Below are positions 32,761 to 42,432 of a stretch of DNA of 64,000 bases, piece after piece. The notes under the pieces are model-generated. The model had not been told where the DNA came from and searched no databases. It worked only from the letters and a program-made list of their open reading frames with translations. The stretch spans positions 1 to 64,000 of the forward strand of contig NZ_CANLSU010000007.1 in NCBI RefSeq assembly GCF_947493875.1, written 5' to 3'. The translations under genes and the position numbers were made by a program. Positions within the stretch are counted from its first letter, which is position 1. Every line of letters starts with the position of its first letter. This stretch comes from an uncultured Marinococcus sp. GTDB lineage: Bacteria; Bacillota; Bacilli; Bacillales; Marinococcaceae.

Positions 32761-34011
32761 TTAACAGAACGTATCTTTTGGCTTTGGTACAGACAGTCCG
32801 AATAACGGCCGCAGAAACAGAGCCAGAAATGTGCCTGCCAATGCAAATACTGCCCATACATAACCGTGTACACTAAACGAGGCAATGCCGCCAAAGTAAG
32901 CACCGATGTTACATCCAAAAGCGAGCCTCGCTCCGTATCCCATCAAAAGACCACCAATAATAGAAGCAGAAGCGTTGCCCACCGTTACTTTCGTAAACTT
33001 AAACAGGCCGCCCGCAGCTGAAGCAATAAAGGCGCCTAAAATAACACCAAAGTTCAGCACGGTAGTGGAGTCCGCAAAAATTGTCGTCTGCAGCGCCTGG
33101 GCGCTTTCTCCGCTCCAGTAATCCCAGCCCGAAGCATTGATACCTACAGCTTCAGCAGCTTTGGATCCCCAGAGTGCAAACGCCGAGGTAATACCCCACG
33201 GCTGGCCGCGTGTAAGCAGGGTTAACGCATTTAATACAGCAAGCACTACTGCTGCAATCATCATTGGCCAGGAGCCGCGGAAAATGCGTTTCCAGCCGCT
33301 TGCTGTCGGCAGAGTAGCCATTGCCGGAGGATTTTTCTTTTTATCAACAATTAATGTTATTGCAATTACAGCGGCAAAAATGAGTAAAGATACTATCCAT
33401 GCCCCTGTATACCCGAGACCGGTCGACGTAGCAAGCGAAATCGAGCCAAAGGAAGGTGTTTCATCTGTCCAGAAGGAAAGGTGATACGCCCCAACGGTAG
33501 ATCCAACGATGAAAAAGAGCAGTGTAATGAACATGTTTGTCCGGCCACCGCCTACCGCATATAATGTCCCGGAAGCGCAGCCCCCTCCGAGCTGCATGCC
33601 AAGCCCGAACATAAACGATCCAACGACTACACTCACACCGACTGGGCTGACATATCCGGCCACGTCACCACCAAAAAAGGTCGAGCCAACAGCAAGAATA
33701 GGTGCAAACAAAGTCACCGCTGCTGCAAGCATTACCATGTGTGCCCGCAGCGCCTGACCGTTACCTACGGACATTAAGCGGCGAAATGCCGAAGTAAATC
33801 CAAACCTGGCATGAAAAAGTGTATATCCCAGAAGAAGGCCGATCGTAAGCAGGAGCGGCTGCACGATTGCCTGGGTTAAAGCCAAATATAACGTTAAAAT
33901 AGCAAATACAATTAAACCGCCGGTAACCAGCTTATTCTGCGGGGCCCCTAGTTTCTTGGAAGCCCTTTCGGCAGTTTCCTGCTGGGAAACGGGCTGTACT
34001 GTTACTGCCAT
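32761..34011 (-). CDS. YeeE/YedE family thiosulfate (sulfur) transporter
   Basis: Membrane protein of 416 residues with about ten helices, of the YeeE/YedE (TsuA) family that imports thiosulfate or other sulfur compounds. The family's conserved cysteine motifs are present in both halves: GGGCASGTLYAVGGG and AFGCNIGAYFGGI. The N-terminal 30 residues are soluble. No TusA-like partner gene is adjacent, unlike many homologues. Start codon 34011 has GGGGGAT upstream. It is transcribed away from the TetR gene. Confidence 0.88.
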   Translation of the reverse strand: MAVTVQPVSQQETAERASKKLGAPQNKLVTGGLIVFAILTLYLALTQAIVQPLLLTIGLLLGYTLFHARFGFTSAFRRLMSVGNGQALRAHMVMLAAAVTLFAPILAVGSTFFGGDVAGYVSPVGVSVVVGSFMFGLGMQLGGGCASGTLYAVGGGRTNMFITLLFFIVGSTVGAYHLSFWTDETPSFGSISLATSTGLGYTGAWIVSLLIFAAVIAITLIVDKKKNPPAMATLPTASGWKRIFRGSWPMMIAAVVLAVLNALTLLTRGQPWGITSAFALWGSKAAEAVGINASGWDYWSGESAQALQTTIFADSTTVLNFGVILGAFIASAAGGLFKFTKVTVGNASASIIGGLLMGYGARLAFGCNIGAYFGGIASFSVHGYVWAVFALAGTFLALFLRPLFGLSVPKPKDTFC

Positions 34012-34054
34012 TATAATCCCCCATTCCTATCTTTTTAGTCAGTTTTACGTTCTT

Positions 34055-34079
34055 TATCTTAAATATTTTTTTAAAGATA
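34055..34079. promoter_or_regulatory. inverted repeat in the divergent TsuA/TetR promoter region
   Basis: TATCTTAAA and TTTAAAGATA form an imperfect inverted repeat. It lies 44 bp upstream of the YeeE/YedE start and about 98 bp upstream of the TetR start. It could be an operator, but no known regulator motif fits. Confidence 0.35.
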
Positions 34080-34176
34080 GTCAAAGATGTTGCTTTTATT
34101 GTGAAAATCTACTATCATTAAACAGTTGAAACTTAAAGGTACTCAAAAAACTTGATCGTTTTAAGGTGGTGTGTTC

Positions 34177-35052
34177 ATGGATGAAAAGAAAGTATACATT
34201 CAGCAGACCGCTATGCAGCTGTTCTCCAGCCAGGGCTTTTTTCACACCTCAGTTCAGGATATTGCTGAAGCATGCCGAATGTCTAAAGCTTCAATCTATA
34301 AAATCTTTCAGTCCAAGGAAGATATCCTTGCCCAAATTGTAAGAGACAATTTAAATCATATTATTCACCGTGCCAATTACGCCCGCAATGAGCAGTCTAA
34401 GCAGCCGAGGGATCAGCTTATTGCCAAGCTCTCGAGAGAAATCGAGGGGCTTGTTGAGCACCGGGAATACGTATGGATGCTTTATCAATCTGCTTCTATT
34501 AACAAGCAGTCTGATGATATCAAGGCTCTTTTAAAGCAAGGCCAGCTCATTATGGTGAACTGGCATAAGGATACACTTCTTGAGACATTTGGAGCCGATA
34601 TAGAACCGTTCGTGTGGGATCTTGCGATATGCATGCAGGGAATGAGCAGAGAAATGATCGCCTTTGCTGAGAAAGTTGACCGTTACAACTTTGATTTCGA
34701 TCAGCTCGCTGAAGTATTGGTTACTAATATAGAAAGTATTATCAAACACAAAACCTCCTTTACTTCTGTATTTTCGAGCGAAGATATGGAGCCATTTAAT
34801 CTTCAGGGGCATTACGGAGAGATCGATCAGAACGAGCTCTGGGACCGGACCATTCAGCAGGTGCGGGCCTTTATTCATTACCGCTTCCCTTCCTATGAAA
34901 AAAAACAGTGGGTGGAGGCGGTAGACCGCCTAAACCAGGAATTCTACGAATCTGAGCCTGAAATGATTGTTATGGAGTCGCTGTTTTGTTTTCTTGAGAA
35001 AAAGGAAGATTTACAGATTAATATTAATATTCTGCGGGAGATTATTCAGTAG
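34177..35052 (+). CDS. TetR/AcrR family transcriptional regulator
   Basis: Repressor of 291 residues. The N-terminal helix-turn-helix (about 1-60) reads AMQLFSSQGFFHTSVQDIAEACRMSK-like in pattern, with the recognition helix SKASIYKIFQSKEDIL. The C-terminal ligand domain is longer than in average TetR proteins (about 190-220 residues). The start at 34177 sits behind AAGGTGGTG; the ORF could begin two codons earlier at GTG 34171. It precedes an MFS drug exporter in the same direction, its probable target. Confidence 0.88.
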   Translation: MDEKKVYIQQTAMQLFSSQGFFHTSVQDIAEACRMSKASIYKIFQSKEDILAQIVRDNLNHIIHRANYARNEQSKQPRDQLIAKLSREIEGLVEHREYVWMLYQSASINKQSDDIKALLKQGQLIMVNWHKDTLLETFGADIEPFVWDLAICMQGMSREMIAFAEKVDRYNFDFDQLAEVLVTNIESIIKHKTSFTSVFSSEDMEPFNLQGHYGEIDQNELWDRTIQQVRAFIHYRFPSYEKKQWVEAVDRLNQEFYESEPEMIVMESLFCFLEKKEDLQININILREIIQ

Positions 35053-35299
35053 CTCCTGGATCCGGTATTGTTCATTTATTACGGTTTTCTTGCTATACCG
35101 GTTCTTAAAATTGTACAGTCAAGCTTCAAACCGTCAGCACAAAAAGTCAGATGTTTGTTTTCTTCAAAACAGCTTTCTTGATTTTTCCTGTAGCTGGCGT
35201 TATTATATGCTGATGAAAACTAATAAGTACTTTAAAAACCATTTCGTTTTATAATTGATTTTTGAACGTGAAATGCATTATATCGAAGGAGGGCTTTTC

Positions 35300-36775
35300 A
35301 TGCCTGAAGAAGAAGCAGCTACACAAATACCTGCGAAAACAAGAAATTTAATCATCGCAGTCTTTCTTACCGGAGCGTTTATCGCTATTTTGAATCAGAC
35401 CCTGCTTGCTGTGGCCATTCCGAGCATTATGGCTGATTTGAACGTGAGTGCCAACACAGCCCAGTGGGTGACAACCGTTTTTATGCTCGTTAACGGGATT
35501 ATGATTCCGATCACCGCCTTTCTTATTGAAAAATTCACCACCCGGGGACTGTTTTTGTTTGCAATGTGTTCCTTTGCACTTGGGACGCTGTTTGCCGCCC
35601 TTTCCCCAACCTTTGGGCTGCTCATGGCCGGCCGGGTTATTCAGGGCGTTGGCGCCGGTATCATGATTCCGTTGATGCAGACGTCCATTATGACCATGTT
35701 CCCTATTTCCAAGCGCGGCCAGGCTATGGGTCTCGCCGGACTAGCCATTGCTTTTGCACCGGCATTCGGTCCAACCCTTTCCGGCTGGGTTGTGGATTCG
35801 TATTCCTGGAATACGCTCTTCTACATTATTCTTCCGATCGCCATTGTAGATATTATTCTGGCTTACTTTTTGCTGAAAAATGTAACCGAGCTTAAACATC
35901 CAAAGCTCGATTTGTTATCGATTATGCTGTCAACTGCCGGGTTCGGCGGCTTGCTGTATGGATTCAGCGCTGCCGGAAACAACGGCTGGGGAAGTACCAC
36001 AGTGCTCACCACTCTTGCCGTAGGCGCAGTTGCCCTGTTCCTGTTTATATGGAGACAGCTTCATGTGGAACGGCCGATACTTGAGTTTCGTGTGCTGAAA
36101 AACCCTATCTTTACACTGACGGTTGTAGTGGCCATGGCCTGCTTTGTCTCCATGGTCGGCTCCCAGACGCTTATCCCGCTGTATGTTCAGAATGCACGTG
36201 GCTTTTCCGCACTGGACTCCGGGCTGATGCTTTTACCGGGCGCTCTAATAATGGGGCTGATGAGTCCTATCACCGGCCGGATTTTCGACAAAGTCGGCGG
36301 CCGGGGCCTTGCCATCACTGGTCTCTCTTTGTTAACCGTCGGCACCATTCCGTATATGTTTTTAACAGAGGACTCCTCCATCGCCTTTTTGACCACTATG
36401 TTTGCTCTTCGTATGCTCGGTGTCGCAATGGTTATGATGCCGATGACAACCGCGGGACTTAATCAGCTTCCTAATTCTTTAATTGCCCACGGAACGGCGA
36501 TGACGAATACGCTCCGCCAGGTAGCGGGCTCGATTGGTACGGCCGTACTGATTACCGTCATGTCCCAGAGCGCTTCCGGCGCAGCACAGGCAGGCGAAGT
36601 CTCGAGCCAGACCGGCGCTTTGATTCACGGAATTAATGTAGCTTTCTTTGTAGCATTAATTGCTGCCGTAGTCGGTCTTGTGCTTTCCTTCTTTCTTAAA
36701 AACACTAGGCCGGATACAATGGAAAAACGCGAGGTTCGCGGAAGCAAAACCAGCACGAAAGAAAGCAAAGCGTAA
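35300..36775 (+). CDS. DHA2 family MFS drug efflux transporter
   Basis: Proton-driven exporter of 491 residues with about 14 helices, as in the DHA2 (EmrB/QacA) group. Marks are LNQTLLAVAIPSIMADL, the motif WVTTVFMLVNGIMIP, GRVIQGVGAGIMIPLMQT and GPTLSGWVVDSYSW (motif C). The start at 35300 follows AAGGAGG; the longer frame lies in the leader. With the TetR gene upstream this forms a likely inducible efflux unit. The 247 bp between the two genes hold no other gene that I can see. Confidence 0.92.
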   Translation: MPEEEAATQIPAKTRNLIIAVFLTGAFIAILNQTLLAVAIPSIMADLNVSANTAQWVTTVFMLVNGIMIPITAFLIEKFTTRGLFLFAMCSFALGTLFAALSPTFGLLMAGRVIQGVGAGIMIPLMQTSIMTMFPISKRGQAMGLAGLAIAFAPAFGPTLSGWVVDSYSWNTLFYIILPIAIVDIILAYFLLKNVTELKHPKLDLLSIMLSTAGFGGLLYGFSAAGNNGWGSTTVLTTLAVGAVALFLFIWRQLHVERPILEFRVLKNPIFTLTVVVAMACFVSMVGSQTLIPLYVQNARGFSALDSGLMLLPGALIMGLMSPITGRIFDKVGGRGLAITGLSLLTVGTIPYMFLTEDSSIAFLTTMFALRMLGVAMVMMPMTTAGLNQLPNSLIAHGTAMTNTLRQVAGSIGTAVLITVMSQSASGAAQAGEVSSQTGALIHGINVAFFVALIAAVVGLVLSFFLKNTRPDTMEKREVRGSKTSTKESKA

Positions 36776-36794
36776 GCATTATTATTTTCAGTAT

Positions 36795-36827
36795 AAACAC
36801 TCTCAGCAATGTCTGAGGGTGTTTTTT
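36795..36827 (+). terminator. terminator of the MFS gene
   Basis: AAACACTCTCAG and CTGAGGGTGTTT form a 12-bp stem (one G-T pair) followed by a T run. Confidence 0.88.
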
Positions 36828-36862
36828 ACTGTACTAAACGTGAAAATATTCTGTGAAATACC

Positions 36863-36892
36863 TTGACACTTTAACACAGAAAAAGATATAGT
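36863..36892 (+). promoter_or_regulatory. metE promoter
   Basis: TTGACA (36863-36868) and TATAGT (36887-36892) are separated by 18 bp. The leader from about 36899 to the start codon is near 70 nt, too short for an S-box or T-box riboswitch. Confidence 0.65.
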
Positions 36893-36966
36893 TTGGCTAC
36901 ATGAATGCCTCTCACATAAAGAATAGGAGGACACTCGAGTATTACTGGAAAGGAGCAAATAATTTA

Positions 36967-39243
36967 ATGACGACATGGACCAGCAGCAACCTGGGCTATC
37001 CACGCTTAGGAGAAAAACGTGAATGGAAAAAAGCATTGGAATCATACTGGAAAGGCAAACTCGATGAGGACTCTTTTCAACAACAAATCCGAGAACTCCG
37101 ATTGGATTTCTTGAAAAAGCAACAGGAGCGCGGAGTAGATTCAATTCCTGTCGGTGATTTTTCACTCTACGATCACGTACTCGATACGTCCGTGATGTTC
37201 GGGCTTGTACCGGAGCGCTTTGATGCTTCCGAAGGCTACTCTTCCCTATCTACATATTTCGCTGTAGCCCGGGGCACGAAGGCATCGCCGGCGAGTGAGA
37301 TGACAAAATGGTTTAATACCAACTATCACTACATCGTGCCGGAGCTTCAAAATGCAAAGCCCCGCCTGGTAGATAACTATCCGTTAAAAGCCTATCAGGA
37401 GGCGGCATCTGAGTTAGGCATTGAAGGGCGCCCATACTTAATCGGTCCCTACACTTTTCTGAAGCTTTCTAAAGGCTATGAAGACCATCAATTTGAACAG
37501 CTGTTCAACGATCTTCTGCCGCTGTATCAAAAAGTGCTGCAGCAGCTGCAGGATGCAGGAGCGAAAAGTGTCCAAATCGATGAGCCGGCTTTTGTTCAGT
37601 CTTTTCCTGAAACAGATATTCCGTTAATCCGGAAGGCGTATGAATTATTCAACCGCGAAGTACCTGAACTGGATCTGTTTGTGCAAACGTATTTCGACAG
37701 CGTTTCTCATTATAAAGATATTATTGCTCTTCCGATCGCAGGACTTGGCCTTGACTTCGTTCACGGCAGGGATGGCAACTGGGCGAACGTGCAAAACCAC
37801 GGCTTCCCTTCAGACAAAGTGCTGGGTGCAGGTGTTATTGACGGACGTAACATCTGGAAAGCAGATGTAAATGCCACTGTCGCTTTTGCCAGGGATATTC
37901 AGGCAGAAACAGGCAGTGAAAATATTGAAATTCAGCCATCCTGCAGTCTTCTGCATACACCGGTTACGACTAAACACGAAACGCAGCTTGATCCGCTTTT
38001 ACTGGATGCACTTTCTTTTGCTGACCAGAAGCTTGAAGAAATCAACCTCGTAACACGCACATTGAACGGGGAAGATACGAACACCGAACTCGAGCAGAAT
38101 ACTGCTCAGCTTGATCGCGTCAAAAGTGCTCCTTGGCGTCAGGAAGCAGCTGGCAGCACTGCTGCAGACATCCCTTCCTCCCGTCCGCTTTCGTTCGAAG
38201 AAAGAAGTCCGCTTCAGCAGGAGAAGTTTCAGCTGCCGAAGCTTCCAACCACTACAATCGGAAGCTTTCCGCAGACGCGTGAAGTCCGGGTCGAACGCCG
38301 CCGGGTAAGAAAGGGCGAAATTTCCACAGAAGGATACGAAACGTACATTCAAAATAAAATGCAGGAATGGGTCGATATCCAGGAGGAAATTGGTCTCGAC
38401 GTTCTTGTGCACGGAGAGTTTGAACGTACCGATATGGTAGAGTTCTTCGGAGAAAAACTGGGCGGTTTTGCATTCACCTCCAACGGCTGGGTGCAGTCCT
38501 ACGGTTCCCGCTGCGTCAAACCACCGGTTATTTACGGAAATGTAGAGTTCAAGGAACCAATGACTGTGAAAGAAACCAAGTACGCACAGACCCTGACCGA
38601 CAAACCAATGAAAGGGATGCTTACCGGCCCGGTAACGATTCTGAACTGGAGCTTTGAACGTAATGACATTCCGAAAAAAGAAGTAGCGTTCCAGATTGCC
38701 CGGGCTCTTAATGATGAAGTGCTTGCGCTTGAAAACGAAGGCATTGAAATGATCCAGGTGGACGAGCCGGCAATTCGTGAAGGCCTGCCGCTTAAAAGAG
38801 CAGAATGGGACGAGTACCTGGAATGGACCGTGCATGCCTTCCGTCTCTCCACTTCTTCTGTCAAGGATACCACCCAGATTCATACGCATATGTGCTACAG
38901 TGAATTTCAGGATATGATTGAGTCAATCCGTGCGCTTGACGCCGATGTTATTTCGATTGAAACGTCCCGGAGCCACGGGGAGCTCATTGAAACGTTTGAA
39001 ACGGCTGTTTATGATAAAGGCATCGGCCTTGGCGTTTATGATATTCACAGCCCGCGTGTACCAGACGTGGAAGAAATGACTCAAATGATCGACCGGGCCC
39101 TGCGCGTGCTGCCGAGCAGCCTGTTCTGGGTAAATCCGGACTGCGGACTCAAAACACGTGATGTACCCGAAACGATTGAAGCTCTTAAAAATATGGTCCG
39201 TGCAGCAGAAGAAGCCAGAAAAAACTTAGAACAGCACGCATAA
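36967..39243 (+). CDS. metE: cobalamin-independent methionine synthase
   Basis: Transfers the methyl group of 5-methyl-tetrahydropteroyl-triglutamate to homocysteine, making methionine. With the start at 36967 the protein has 758 residues, normal for MetE. The N-terminal domain opens with NLGYPRLGEKREWKKALE. The C-terminal catalytic domain carries the zinc ligands in HTHMCYSEF (His, Cys) and NPDCGLKTR (Cys). AAAGGAGC precedes ATG 36967; the ATG at 36901 would add 22 non-conserved residues and coincides with the transcription start. In B. subtilis metE is under a SAM riboswitch; no such leader is seen here. Confidence 0.95.
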   Translation: MTTWTSSNLGYPRLGEKREWKKALESYWKGKLDEDSFQQQIRELRLDFLKKQQERGVDSIPVGDFSLYDHVLDTSVMFGLVPERFDASEGYSSLSTYFAVARGTKASPASEMTKWFNTNYHYIVPELQNAKPRLVDNYPLKAYQEAASELGIEGRPYLIGPYTFLKLSKGYEDHQFEQLFNDLLPLYQKVLQQLQDAGAKSVQIDEPAFVQSFPETDIPLIRKAYELFNREVPELDLFVQTYFDSVSHYKDIIALPIAGLGLDFVHGRDGNWANVQNHGFPSDKVLGAGVIDGRNIWKADVNATVAFARDIQAETGSENIEIQPSCSLLHTPVTTKHETQLDPLLLDALSFADQKLEEINLVTRTLNGEDTNTELEQNTAQLDRVKSAPWRQEAAGSTAADIPSSRPLSFEERSPLQQEKFQLPKLPTTTIGSFPQTREVRVERRRVRKGEISTEGYETYIQNKMQEWVDIQEEIGLDVLVHGEFERTDMVEFFGEKLGGFAFTSNGWVQSYGSRCVKPPVIYGNVEFKEPMTVKETKYAQTLTDKPMKGMLTGPVTILNWSFERNDIPKKEVAFQIARALNDEVLALENEGIEMIQVDEPAIREGLPLKRAEWDEYLEWTVHAFRLSTSSVKDTTQIHTHMCYSEFQDMIESIRALDADVISIETSRSHGELIETFETAVYDKGIGLGVYDIHSPRVPDVEEMTQMIDRALRVLPSSLFWVNPDCGLKTRDVPETIEALKNMVRAAEEARKNLEQHA

Positions 39244-39255
39244 TTAACACTACGT

Positions 39256-39285
39256 AATAAGGCCCGGCCTTCCGGGCCTTATTTT
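39256..39285 (+). terminator. terminator of metE
   Basis: AATAAGGCCCGG and CCGGGCCTTATT form a perfect 12-bp stem with a 4-nt loop, followed by TTCG. Confidence 0.85.
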
Positions 39286-39308
39286 CGCATGGAAAGGATA
39301 TCTCATTT

Positions 39309-39728
39309 ATGGCTGTTACCACTACATTTTTAAACAAACGATCCGATTACAAAAAAGCATATGAAGTTATTCAATCCCTGCGGCCTTCTCTCACCTGGGA
39401 AGCCTTTAACGATTATCTCTCCCGTCACCCTTCCTATCAGCTGCTTGCTCTAAAAGAAGACGGTGCGGTAATCTCAGTAGCCGGGTTGGAGATTCTGGAA
39501 AGCCTCGCCTGGGGCAGACACGCATGGGTTCATGAACTGGTGACGGCAGAAAGTGCCCGGTCGAGCGGCCACGGCGAGACTCTGCTCCGGGCTGTTCATC
39601 AGCACGCAGAAAAACACGGATGCACAGAAGTGATATTATCCTCCGGCCTGCAGCGCACTGACGCCCATCGCTTTTATGAACGACTCAATTATCAGGCCTC
39701 GAGCTACGTTTTCCGCCATACTTTATAA
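39309..39728 (+). CDS. GNAT family N-acetyltransferase
   Basis: Acetyl-CoA-dependent transferase of 139 residues. The core GNAT features are WVHELVTAESARSSGHGETLLRAV (the acetyl-CoA loop region is RSSGHGE) and the closing DAHRFYERLNYQASSYVF. The substrate is unknown. ATG 39309 follows GGAAAGGA. It sits between the metE terminator and a terminator shared with the converging MMPL gene, so it is a single-gene unit or reads through from metE. Confidence 0.85.
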   Translation: MAVTTTFLNKRSDYKKAYEVIQSLRPSLTWEAFNDYLSRHPSYQLLALKEDGAVISVAGLEILESLAWGRHAWVHELVTAESARSSGHGETLLRAVHQHAEKHGCTEVILSSGLQRTDAHRFYERLNYQASSYVFRHTL

Positions 39729-39731
39729 CGC

Positions 39732-39770
39732 AAAAAACTCTGCCCCGTTTAAGGGCAGAGCTTCTTTTTT
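39732..39770. terminator. bidirectional terminator
   Basis: CTCTGCCC and GGGCAGAG form an 8-bp stem with a 7-nt loop and A/T tails, serving the acetyltransferase and the converging MMPL transporter. Confidence 0.85.
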
Positions 39771-42432
39771 ATCGCTGCTGCTTTTGTTTTTTCTTAGGAT
39801 TCTTTTCTTCCGAATTAAAGCTGATCAGCGCCGGTATTAACAACGGCAGTACAATCAGGCCAAACAGCAGCAGTCCGGTAATGACAACCGTCGCTACTTC
39901 GAGAAGCGTAAGCACTCCCGACGGAAGCATTGCCGCGAATGTTCCTGACAAAATGATCGCTGCTGTAATAATTACAGTGCCCATTTTAATCATTGCCGTC
40001 TGCATGCCTGTACGCACGCCGGCTTTCGCTTCTTCATTGTATCTGCTTAACAGGAAGATGGAATAATCCACTCCCAGAGCTACAAGCATAACAAATCCGA
40101 AGAACGGCACTGGCCAGGCAATACCCGGATAGCCAAATCCGTTCACAAAAATCAATTCTGTCACAGCCATTGCGGTGAAATACGCGAGCACAAGCCCGCC
40201 GATAATATAAAGCGGCTGAATAATATTACGAAGCAGAATGATGAGTATCGCAAAAATGCCGATAAGCACGATTAGCACGGTCCGGTCAAAATCACTGGAG
40301 CTGACCGACTGCAGATCGCTGTTCACACTCGGTACCCCTCCGTATTCGATCGTCGAATCTTCAAGCGGCGTGCCCTGCGTATTCATTTCTACAACCTCTT
40401 TAACCTCTTCTGCGCTTTGGATTGCTTTTTTGGAATAAGGGTCTGCGTTCAATCCAACTTCAATAGTCATGCCATTTTCATTGTCGAATACATAATTGGA
40501 GGCGCCGTCCTGAAAGTCTTCATTCTCGATGGTATCCTCCGGAAGGTACACGCCGGTGCCTTCAACGTAATTGGCTTCAGATACTTCTCCAGTAAAGGTT
40601 TCCGCGCTTTCAAGGCCGTCACTGATTTCCGTGAGCCCGTCGCGGGAATCAGAAACCCCGTTTTCGAGTTCCCCGAGCGTCTCAGTCAGCTGCTCCAGCT
40701 CTTCTGTCTGCTGATCAAGCTCCTGCTGCCCTTCTTCAAGACCACCTTGAATCTCTGTAATCTGCTGGCTGATTCCGGTCAGCTGCTCCGAAGCTGCTGC
40801 CGCCTCCTGAGGGGAAGAAGCATTCGCCAGCTGGGTGCTCACCTGTTCAAGTGCTGTATTTACCTCGCCAAGGCCGTCAGCTGCGTCCTGCAATGAGGAG
40901 TTTTCTGTATCGTTGCTTCCCAGCTGCTCCTGAATGGAGCCCAAACCTTCTTCGACATCCTGCAGTCCATTTGCAGTCTCTTCAATGCCGTCGCGGGCAT
41001 CACTGATACCAGTGCTCACATCCTCCAGCTGATTGTTTACATAAATGTCGTCAATAACATCTCCTGCAGGCCTCGTGGCGCTGCGCACCGCCTCCACCTC
41101 TTCAAGATTGGAAATCGAACGGCTTAAGTCCTCTACATATGCAAGTGTCTCCGGCTCCATTACCGACTCATCCGATTCAATCACGATCTGCATTGGAAGC
41201 GCCTGCCCGGAGCCAAGCCCTTCTTCAATTAAGTTAAGTCCGGTAACTTCTTCAGTGTCCTGGTCAATTTCATCAATCGTATCGTAAGACCGCGAATTAT
41301 CAAATGTTAATAACAGCGGCACCGTCACGACAGCCACAATAAGAATGGCAAGCAGCGGCCGGAACACGGACACGCGGCTCAGCCATTTCCATATTTTACT
41401 GTCAGCATGGCCATTGTGAAGCTTCGAGGGCCAAAATAAAGCTTTTTTCAGGGTCAGCATAAAGAACGGCAGAACCGTCCAAAGAATGCCCGTTAACACG
41501 ACAATACCGACCGCCACTCCGACGCCGGACTGAAAGACGGAGAAGTTGGCGAATCCGATCGCCGTAAAGCCGACAAGCACAGCGAGCGCGCTGTAGAACA
41601 TCGTCTTGCCGGCTGTTTTGTACGTCTGTATGATGGCTTTTTTATAGTCAAGGCCGGCAGCCAATTCCTCCCGGTACCTGCTTAAAAGAAGAATACAGTA
41701 ATCGGTGCCGATCCCAAACAGCACAGCTACCAGAAAAATCTGTGTATAGTTGGAGACCGGAAAGTTAAACCAGTCTACCAAATACGCGATAATCGACTGG
41801 CTGATCAGGTACGTAAGGCCGACTGCCACAAGCGGTACAAATGGAGTAATAACCGCACGGAAAACAACAAACAGCAGCGCTAAAATTAACACTACGGTAA
41901 TCACTTCCGTACGCTCCAGTCCTTCCTGGCTCGCTTCATTTACCTGCTGGTTTAAAAGCGATTCCCCGGTGACGTACATTTCCATATCCGAAGCTTCATT
42001 GAGATCACGGATTTCTTCGGCAGCATTAACCGCTGTATCATTGTCTCCTTCTATAGAGATGGGAATAACAACAACATTTTCTTCTGAGGCCACCAGCTGT
42101 TCTTCTGTTTCCTCACTGCCAAAGGGATCCGTCACCTCTGAGACCCCTTCAATGTTTTCTTCTTCAATAGCAGTAATCAGCGATTGAATATTTTCCTGTT
42201 CTTGTTCATCAGCCTGATTTTCTGTTTGGATCACAGCGCTGATGGTATTGCCGCCCTCACCATTTTCGTCCAATATTTCCTGGGCCTGGGATGACGTTTC
42301 TTCCTCCGGTATTTGCAGTGTCTCTTTATCAGCGGCCAAATTGGATAAACTCGGGGAAACGACGGTAAGTACTACGGTGAAAATAACTATTAATGCAGCT
42401 ATCCACCAGCGAAACTGTAGTATTGTTTTCAT
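39769..42432 (-). CDS. MMPL family (RND-type) transporter
   Basis: Large membrane transporter of 887 residues, like Bacillus YdgH. One helix at the N-terminus and two blocks of membrane helices (about 175-375 and 695-880) flank extracellular domains. The second extracellular domain contains a long Gln/Glu/Asp-rich coiled coil (about 480-630, with repeated ISDARDG-like heptads). The intramembrane GTDYCILLLSRY and GVDYSIFLLSRY motifs recur in both halves. Such proteins export lipids or drugs. Its ATG overlaps the TGA of the MarR gene (ATGA), so the two are translationally coupled and the MarR protein probably represses it. Confidence 0.9.
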   Translation of the reverse strand: MKTILQFRWWIAALIVIFTVVLTVVSPSLSNLAADKETLQIPEEETSSQAQEILDENGEGGNTISAVIQTENQADEQEQENIQSLITAIEEENIEGVSEVTDPFGSEETEEQLVASEENVVVIPISIEGDNDTAVNAAEEIRDLNEASDMEMYVTGESLLNQQVNEASQEGLERTEVITVVLILALLFVVFRAVITPFVPLVAVGLTYLISQSIIAYLVDWFNFPVSNYTQIFLVAVLFGIGTDYCILLLSRYREELAAGLDYKKAIIQTYKTAGKTMFYSALAVLVGFTAIGFANFSVFQSGVGVAVGIVVLTGILWTVLPFFMLTLKKALFWPSKLHNGHADSKIWKWLSRVSVFRPLLAILIVAVVTVPLLLTFDNSRSYDTIDEIDQDTEEVTGLNLIEEGLGSGQALPMQIVIESDESVMEPETLAYVEDLSRSISNLEEVEAVRSATRPAGDVIDDIYVNNQLEDVSTGISDARDGIEETANGLQDVEEGLGSIQEQLGSNDTENSSLQDAADGLGEVNTALEQVSTQLANASSPQEAAAASEQLTGISQQITEIQGGLEEGQQELDQQTEELEQLTETLGELENGVSDSRDGLTEISDGLESAETFTGEVSEANYVEGTGVYLPEDTIENEDFQDGASNYVFDNENGMTIEVGLNADPYSKKAIQSAEEVKEVVEMNTQGTPLEDSTIEYGGVPSVNSDLQSVSSSDFDRTVLIVLIGIFAILIILLRNIIQPLYIIGGLVLAYFTAMAVTELIFVNGFGYPGIAWPVPFFGFVMLVALGVDYSIFLLSRYNEEAKAGVRTGMQTAMIKMGTVIITAAIILSGTFAAMLPSGVLTLLEVATVVITGLLLFGLIVLPLLIPALISFNSEEKNPKKKQKQQR

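Noticed and set aside
35053-35299. Possible small gene between the TetR and MFS genes
   Set aside because: The only frame (from 34967) overlaps the TetR gene and continues as low-complexity Phe/Ser/Leu sequence without ribosome binding site.
36893-36966. SAM riboswitch or T-box before metE
   Set aside because: The stretch is too short and lacks the paired helices and anti-terminator expected of either class.
37999-38889. Long antisense frame (296 codons) opposite metE
   Set aside because: Shadow of codon bias in metE; translation shows no domain and no ribosome binding site precedes it.
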